In this document: positions 15,887-19,218 of the stretch, piece by piece | Position numbering within the stretch: position 1 is the first letter of the stretch | Layout: each line of letters opens with the position of its first letter | Assembly (NCBI GenBank): GCA_905221215.1 | Contig: CAJNCI010000018.1 | Location: forward strand, 1 to 19,218 | DNA length: 19,218 bases | Source of the DNA: a bacterium | GTDB taxonomy: Bacteria > Bacillota > Bacilli > Lactobacillales > Streptococcaceae | Reading direction: 5' to 3' | Notes under the pieces: model-generated | Told to the model about the DNA's origin: nothing | Databases searched by the model: none | The model's input: the letters and a program-made list of their open reading frames with translations, nothing else | Made by a program: the position numbers and the translations under genes

Positions 15887-16774
15887 ATGACTTTAAGACA
15901 TCCGGGCATCAGCCCGACCAATGACTTGGTTGCTAAGAAAATCTTTAGCAATCCAGAAATCACTTGTCAATTTATCCGCGATATGCTAGACTTGCCAGCC
16001 AAAAATGTGACCATTTTGGAGGGGAGTAATATTCATGTATTGCCTTCTACTCCATACTCGGCACAGGATTTCTACACTAGTATTGATGTCTTGGCTGAAC
16101 TAGATAATGGAACTCAAGTAATTATTGAGATTCAAGTTCATCATCAGAATTTTTTCATCAATCGCCTGTGGGCTTATTTGTGCAGTCAGGTCAATCAAAA
16201 CCTAGAAAAAATTCGCCAGCGAGAAGGTGATACCCACCAGAGCTACAAACACATCGCACCTGTTTACGCAATAGCTATTGTGGATAGTAATTATTTCCAA
16301 GATGACTTGGCTTTTCATAGTTTTAGCATGCGAGAGGATACGACAGGTGAGGTCTTAACTATCACCAGTAATGGACAGGAACATCATCTAGTCAAGATGG
16401 CGTTCTTGGAACTAAAAAAATACAGAGAAACCAGCAAAGACAAGGTTCGCAAGCCATGGTTGGAGTTTTTCGGGAATAAACCCTTTACCCAGCAACCCGA
16501 GCGAGCCATCAGCCAAGCAGACCAACTGCTGGACTACAAGAGCTGGGCCGAGGAGGACAGGAAAATGTTTAGTGAACAACGCAGACGTGAAGAACAAGCC
16601 TTACTCGCTCATGACTATGCCTTGGAAACTGCTAGGGCTGAGGGGCTTGAAAAAGGGTTAGAGCGTGGGCAACTGATTGCTTTTTTAGATATGGTTCGTA
16701 AGCATCTTTTGACAGCTGAGGTTGCTAGTGAGCAGTTGAACATGACTGTCGATGAGTTTGAGGCCTTGTTGTAA
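15887..16774 (+). CDS. Rpn family recombination-promoting nuclease (PD-(D/E)XK)
   Basis: The 295-aa protein belongs to the Rpn/PD-(D/E)XK 'transposase' family (often called TIGR01784 proteins). These are DNA endonucleases rather than true transposases, and in E. coli they act in phage defence or recombination. Catalytic residues fit: Asp13 in TNDLVAKKIF, Asp67 in SIDVLAEL, and Glu81-x-Gln83 in IIEIQVHHQ. Residues about 1-215 are the nuclease core. The tail from about 225 is charged and helical (FSEQRRREEQALL...), with a GLEKGLERGQ segment and a terminal helix ending in DEFEALL. The start is the ATG at 15887, 6 nt from AGGAGG; a TTG at 15848 in frame lies inside the BOX and is rejected. A second ribosome site inside the gene could make a separate C-terminal protein. 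A damaged partial copy follows directly. Confidence 0.85.
   Translation: MTLRHPGISPTNDLVAKKIFSNPEITCQFIRDMLDLPAKNVTILEGSNIHVLPSTPYSAQDFYTSIDVLAELDNGTQVIIEIQVHHQNFFINRLWAYLCSQVNQNLEKIRQREGDTHQSYKHIAPVYAIAIVDSNYFQDDLAFHSFSMREDTTGEVLTITSNGQEHHLVKMAFLELKKYRETSKDKVRKPWLEFFGNKPFTQQPERAISQADQLLDYKSWAEEDRKMFSEQRRREEQALLAHDYALETARAEGLEKGLERGQLIAFLDMVRKHLLTAEVASEQLNMTVDEFEALL
16565..16774 (+). CDS. Putative internally translated C-terminal protein (RpnS-like)
   Basis: In frame within the Rpn gene, codon 227 is an ATG preceded by a perfect AGGAGG (16551-16556) at 8-nt spacing. This would yield a 69-aa protein starting MFSEQRRREEQ and ending EFEALL. E. coli Rpn genes are known to encode such gene-within-gene C-terminal proteins, which dimerise and inhibit the nuclease. 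The same site and frame are kept in the degenerate downstream copy, which supports function. There is no direct evidence of expression. Confidence 0.5.
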   Translation: MFSEQRRREEQALLAHDYALETARAEGLEKGLERGQLIAFLDMVRKHLLTAEVASEQLNMTVDEFEALL

Positions 16775-16782
16775 GACTAGCA

Positions 16783-16961
16783 CTAACGGTCAGGAGAACC
16801 ATCTGGTCAAGATGGCATTTTGGGAATTAAAAAAATACAGAGAAACCAGCAAAGACGAGGTTCACAAGCCGTGGTTAGAGTTTTTTGGGAACAAATCCTT
16901 TACTCAAGAACCCGAGAGAGCCATCAGCCAGGCAGACCAACTGCTGGACTACGAGAGCTAG
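16783..16961 (+). pseudogene. Remnant of a duplicated Rpn gene (middle part)
   Basis: From about 16783 the sequence repeats the Rpn gene from about 16360 on (GQENHLVKMAFWELKKYRETSKDE... corresponds to GQEHHLVKMAFLELKKYRETSKDK...). A TGG (Trp) codon of the parent is TAG here (16959-16961), which closes the frame. The start of the gene and all catalytic residues are absent from this copy, so it cannot be a nuclease. Substitutions are scattered, so the duplication is old enough to have diverged. Confidence 0.8.
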
Positions 16962-16979
16962 TCCGAGGAGGACAGGAAG

Positions 16980-17165
16980 ATGTTTAGTGAACAACGCAGA
17001 CGTGAAGAACAAGCCTTACTCGCTCATGATTATGCTTTGGAACAAGCTGAAGAACAAGGTCTGAAAAAAGGTTTAGTAAATCTCGTTCGCCAACATCTTT
17101 TAACCGCTGAGGTTACAAGTGAGCAGTTGAGCATGACAGTCTCTGAGTTTGAGGCACTATTATAA
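16980..17165 (+). CDS. Stand-alone copy of the Rpn C-terminal small protein
   Basis: After the stop codon of the remnant, an intact AGGAGG (16966-16971) stands 8 nt before an ATG that opens a complete 61-aa frame: MFSEQRRREEQALLAHDYAL, then a shortened linker and a tail ending SEFEALL. It matches the internal 69-aa product of the full gene except for an 8-residue shorter middle and a few substitutions. It is followed by a good terminator. If the internal protein of the full gene is an inhibitor of the nuclease, this is a second, independent source of it (inference). It would probably be co-transcribed with the nuclease, since no promoter is seen between them. Confidence 0.5.
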   Translation: MFSEQRRREEQALLAHDYALEQAEEQGLKKGLVNLVRQHLLTAEVTSEQLSMTVSEFEALL

Positions 17166-17188
17166 GATTATACAATCACTAATGACAT

Positions 17189-17227
17189 AAAAGTAAATAG
17201 AACTGAAATATGGTCCTATTTACTTTT
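17189..17227 (+). terminator. Terminator of the Rpn transcript
   Basis: AAAAGTAAATAG (17189-17200) and CTATTTACTTTT (17216-17227) form a 12-bp stem with a 15-nt loop, followed by TATTTT. It lies 23 nt past the small ORF, so the nuclease gene, the remnant and the small ORF share one transcript end. Confidence 0.85.
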
Positions 17228-17229
17228 TA

Positions 17230-17378
17230 TTTTCTATAGTAGATTGAAATAAAATATGAACTAATTGATTAGGAAAGCCAAATTAATTTCTAGAAATGTT
17301 TTAGAATCCGTAGCGTACTATTATAAGTTCAACCCACCATACTGTCCAACAAAGCCCTCGCGCGATTATATATCACAA
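17230..17378. other. Intergenic stretch, possible mobile-element debris
   Basis: There is no gene here. The opening CTATAGTAGATTGAAA resembles sequence that recurs at the ends of small streptococcal repeats and insertion sequences, and the segment around TTTTAGAATCCGTAGCGTAC looks like decayed element sequence. I cannot assign it to a named element. Confidence 0.25.
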
Positions 17379-17406
17379 AAAGAGAAGGTAACAAGTCCTT
17401 CTCTTT
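17379..17406 (-). terminator. Terminator of the LPXTG surface protein gene
   Basis: AAAGAGAAGG (17379-17388) and CCTTCTCTTT (17397-17406) form a perfect 10-bp stem with an 8-nt loop. On the minus strand TTTTTG overlaps and follows the 3' arm. It is 15 nt past the stop codon. Confidence 0.85.
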
Positions 17407-17421
17407 CATATTTTTAACTAA

Positions 17422-18990
17422 TTAGTTTTTGCGTTTCACAAATGGAAGGGCACCAAGGAGCAATCCTAGGAATCCTAATGATGCGATTGCAGCGTTATCT
17501 TTACCACCAGTATTTGGAAGTTCTTTCTTATCTTCTGATTTTGCAGCTGGTGCTTGATAAGTGTTATCTTCGCTAGTACCTGCTACAGCTGGTGCAACTG
17601 CAGGAGTTGCTGGTGTTTCAGCTGTTGGTGCAGCTGGAGTATCTGTTCCAGGAGCTGGTGTAGCAGGTGTTTCATTTGCTGGTGTAGACGGTGTTGTTGA
17701 ACCTGGTGTAGGACGATCGCCTTGTCTTGATCCACCATCACCTTGGTGACCTGGATTGCTATTATCAGCAGGAACACCATTGAAACCAGTTTTATAGGTA
17801 TGTCTTAAAATACCATCTTTTGTATATGAAATTCCAGTATAAGTGTACCCAGGGATATCTCTAGGTGCATGTGTACCTAATTCACCTTCTGCAATTGGTT
17901 TTTCTCCTGTTTCGTCAAAGAAACCAGTTACTGGACCTTCGTATGGTTTAACTTCATTTACCGCTGGTTTTACACCATTTAAAGCAATATCAAGTTCTTC
18001 TTCTAATGCTGTAGTATCTTTTCCATCAGCTTTATCTTTTGCAATTTGACGACGTAGTACACGAACTTCTTCAGCTTCACGGTCTGCTACATATGAATAA
18101 TAATCTTCATCTGCTTGTTCTAATGCAGCTTTAGCTTCTTCTGCTTCTTTTTCTGCTTGTTTTAATGTTGCTTCTGCTTCTTTTATTGCTGCTTCTGCTT
18201 TTTCAATGTCTGCTCTTGCTGCTTCTCTATATTGATCAGCTTGTTCGCCATCAGCATCTGCATAGCTTGCTAATTCTTTTTCATATTTTGCTTTAGCTTC
18301 TTTTGCAGCAGCTAATTCATCTTGAGCTGCTTTTACATTTTCTTTAGCTGATTCAACAGCTGCTTTAGCTTCTTCTCTGTTGTTTTCAGCTTCTTTTTCA
18401 TCCTGTTTAGCTGCAGCTAATCTTTCTTCTGCATCTGTAACATCTGTATTTTCTTTGTCTAATTGTTTGTTGATTTTATCTTGAGCATCAGCGTCAATTT
18501 CACTTCTACCATCGATTGGTTTAACTTCTGTAACTTCACCTTTTTCATTACGAACTAATTCAGCACCTGGAGCTGGTGTAGCGCCTGGAACTGTTTGAGG
18601 TTTTTCTGGTTCTTTATCTGATTTTGGCTGTACTCTTGCTGCGATTTCATTAGCTTCTTCTAAAATCTTTTCAGCTTCTTCTAATGAAAGTTTTTCTCCA
18701 TCCTTATCAGATTCAAGTGCTTTTAAGAATTCTTCTTTACCGATAGCTGCTTTAGCTTCTAAAATTGCTGCTTCTTTATCAGTAATTTCCTTATTTGAAT
18801 TAATAGCTTCTTCAGCTTGTTTTTCTAACTCTGTGAAGTAGTTAGCAATATCCTCTTTTGTTAGTTTTTCAGAAGCTGCAGTTGAAGCTGCTTCTTCAGC
18901 CTTCACAACTGATGGGTGAGAAGCAAGGAATCCTGCTCCCAAAACGGCAACACTAGCCAAGCTAGCAGTGAAAAGTTTTTTCTTATCCAT
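17422..18990 (-). CDS. LPXTG-anchored coiled-coil surface protein
   Basis: This 522-aa protein is covalently attached to the cell wall by sortase. A signal peptide (1-31, cleavage near VKA-EE) is followed by a helical, acidic region (about 38-120) holding an EF-hand-like stretch (ESDKDGEKLSLEE, 93-105), a short proline linker (about 125-160), and a long Ala/Glu/Lys-rich coiled coil (about 165-340). Next come a small folded-looking segment with TGFFDETGEKP and GYTYTGISYT (about 350-405), a Pro/Thr/Ala wall-spanning region (about 425-470), and the sorting signal LPNTG at 491-495 with hydrophobic helix and KRKN tail. The plan is like PspA/PspC-type helical surface proteins, but with sortase anchoring in place of choline binding. 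The adhesin or host-factor-binding role is inference. The ATG at 18990 has AGGTGG 10 nt upstream. Confidence 0.88.
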   Translation of the reverse strand: MDKKKLFTASLASVAVLGAGFLASHPSVVKAEEAASTAASEKLTKEDIANYFTELEKQAEEAINSNKEITDKEAAILEAKAAIGKEEFLKALESDKDGEKLSLEEAEKILEEANEIAARVQPKSDKEPEKPQTVPGATPAPGAELVRNEKGEVTEVKPIDGRSEIDADAQDKINKQLDKENTDVTDAEERLAAAKQDEKEAENNREEAKAAVESAKENVKAAQDELAAAKEAKAKYEKELASYADADGEQADQYREAARADIEKAEAAIKEAEATLKQAEKEAEEAKAALEQADEDYYSYVADREAEEVRVLRRQIAKDKADGKDTTALEEELDIALNGVKPAVNEVKPYEGPVTGFFDETGEKPIAEGELGTHAPRDIPGYTYTGISYTKDGILRHTYKTGFNGVPADNSNPGHQGDGGSRQGDRPTPGSTTPSTPANETPATPAPGTDTPAAPTAETPATPAVAPAVAGTSEDNTYQAPAAKSEDKKELPNTGGKDNAAIASLGFLGLLLGALPFVKRKN

Positions 18991-19025
18991 AAAGTATTTA
19001 CCACCTTTAATATCTTTTTGCTGTC

Positions 19026-19054
19026 ATTTTACCATTTTCTTTCGGAAAAATCAA
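19026..19054 (-). promoter_or_regulatory. Promoter of the LPXTG surface protein gene
   Basis: On the minus strand TTGATT (19049-19054) and TAAAAT (19026-19031) are 17 nt apart, with an extended -10 (TGGTAAAAT). The leader would be about 30 nt. The putative IS end begins 54 bp further upstream. Confidence 0.65.
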
Positions 19055-19107
19055 GAAATAACATCCCTATTGACAAAAAAATAAGAGGAATTTCCCCTCA
19101 TTTCTTT

Positions 19108-19218
19108 GGCTCTATAATATTTGTAGTGGGTAAATCCCCTATAGATATTATGGAGCCTATTTTTGTGTAGAAAAAAAGTCCCATATGACCTATAATGAAA
19201 AGCGACAAAACAACTCAT
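19108..19218 (+). mobile_element. Probable end of an ISL3-family insertion sequence (cut by the window)
   Basis: The sequence from GGCTCTATAATATTTGTAG onward, through GTCCCATATGACCTATAATG (containing its own -10 like TATAAT) and AAAAGCGAC, matches my memory of the left end and transposase promoter of streptococcal ISL3-family elements such as IS1167 relatives. GGCTCTATAATAT (19108-19120) and ATATTATGGAGCC (19145-19157) form an inverted repeat with one mismatch. The transposase gene would lie beyond the window, so this is not confirmed. Confidence 0.5.

Noticed and set aside
17341..17372. GC-rich patch AAAGCCCTCGCGCG between the Rpn terminator and the surface-protein terminator
   Set aside because: It is too short and isolated to link to any RNA or binding site. 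No tRNA, rRNA or CRISPR array was seen anywhere in the window.
17561..18049. Plus-strand frames opposite the LPXTG protein gene
   Set aside because: They are low-complexity mirror frames of Pro/Thr/Ala and Glu/Ala/Lys repeats, with no ribosome sites.

Overview
The window is chromosomal DNA from a mitis-group Streptococcus, most likely S. mitis or a close relative of S. pneumoniae. The evidence is low G+C, three BOX repeats (boxA/boxB/boxC modules, the target of BOX-PCR typing), choline-binding cell-wall proteins, an LPXTG surface protein, and the gene order polA - CoA-binding protein - UPF0324 membrane protein - araT - recO - plsX - acpP, which I recognise from the pneumococcal chromosome. 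The species call is inference.

Layout. (1) 1-3676, minus strand: a ComD/ComE-BlpH/BlpR-type two-component locus that has undergone tandem duplication. In transcription order it reads: histidine kinase A (complete), a response regulator cut off after about 62 native residues, histidine kinase B (complete), response regulator (complete), terminator. The kinases share nearly identical cytoplasmic parts but have different N-terminal membrane sensor domains. (2) 3787-7640: two paralogous choline-binding proteins, both on the minus strand, flanking a plus-strand Rgg-type regulator. The second has a leader of about 190 nt with an 18-bp perfect palindrome inside a small upstream ORF. (3) 7819-11204: a BOX remnant and the minus-strand operon araT-recO-plsX-acpP, with overlapping or nearly touching genes, one good promoter in front of araT and a terminator after acpP. 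(4) 11238-12916: a plus-strand UPF0324 permease-like gene and a convergent CoA-binding protein gene, separated by a BOX element and a bidirectional terminator. (5) 13001-15646: polA, which appears to start without a Shine-Dalgarno and with its -10 box only 6 nt from the ATG. (6) 15751-17227: a BOX followed by an Rpn/PD-(D/E)XK nuclease gene and a partial tandem copy of its 3' half. (7) 17379-19054: a coiled-coil LPXTG surface protein, then what looks like the end of an ISL3-family insertion sequence cut by the window edge.

The observation I rate highest is the Rpn locus. The intact gene carries an internal AGGAGG-8 nt-ATG that would make a 69-aa C-terminal protein. The degenerate tandem copy has lost its upstream reading frame to a stop codon, yet keeps exactly this internal ribosome site and a complete 61-aa version of the small protein. 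In E. coli Rpn systems an internally translated C-terminal protein neutralises the nuclease, so this could be a nuclease plus an intragenic and a stand-alone antitoxin. Second is the sensor-swapped kinase duplication, where two different input domains appear to feed a single regulator. The core housekeeping genes are ordinary.
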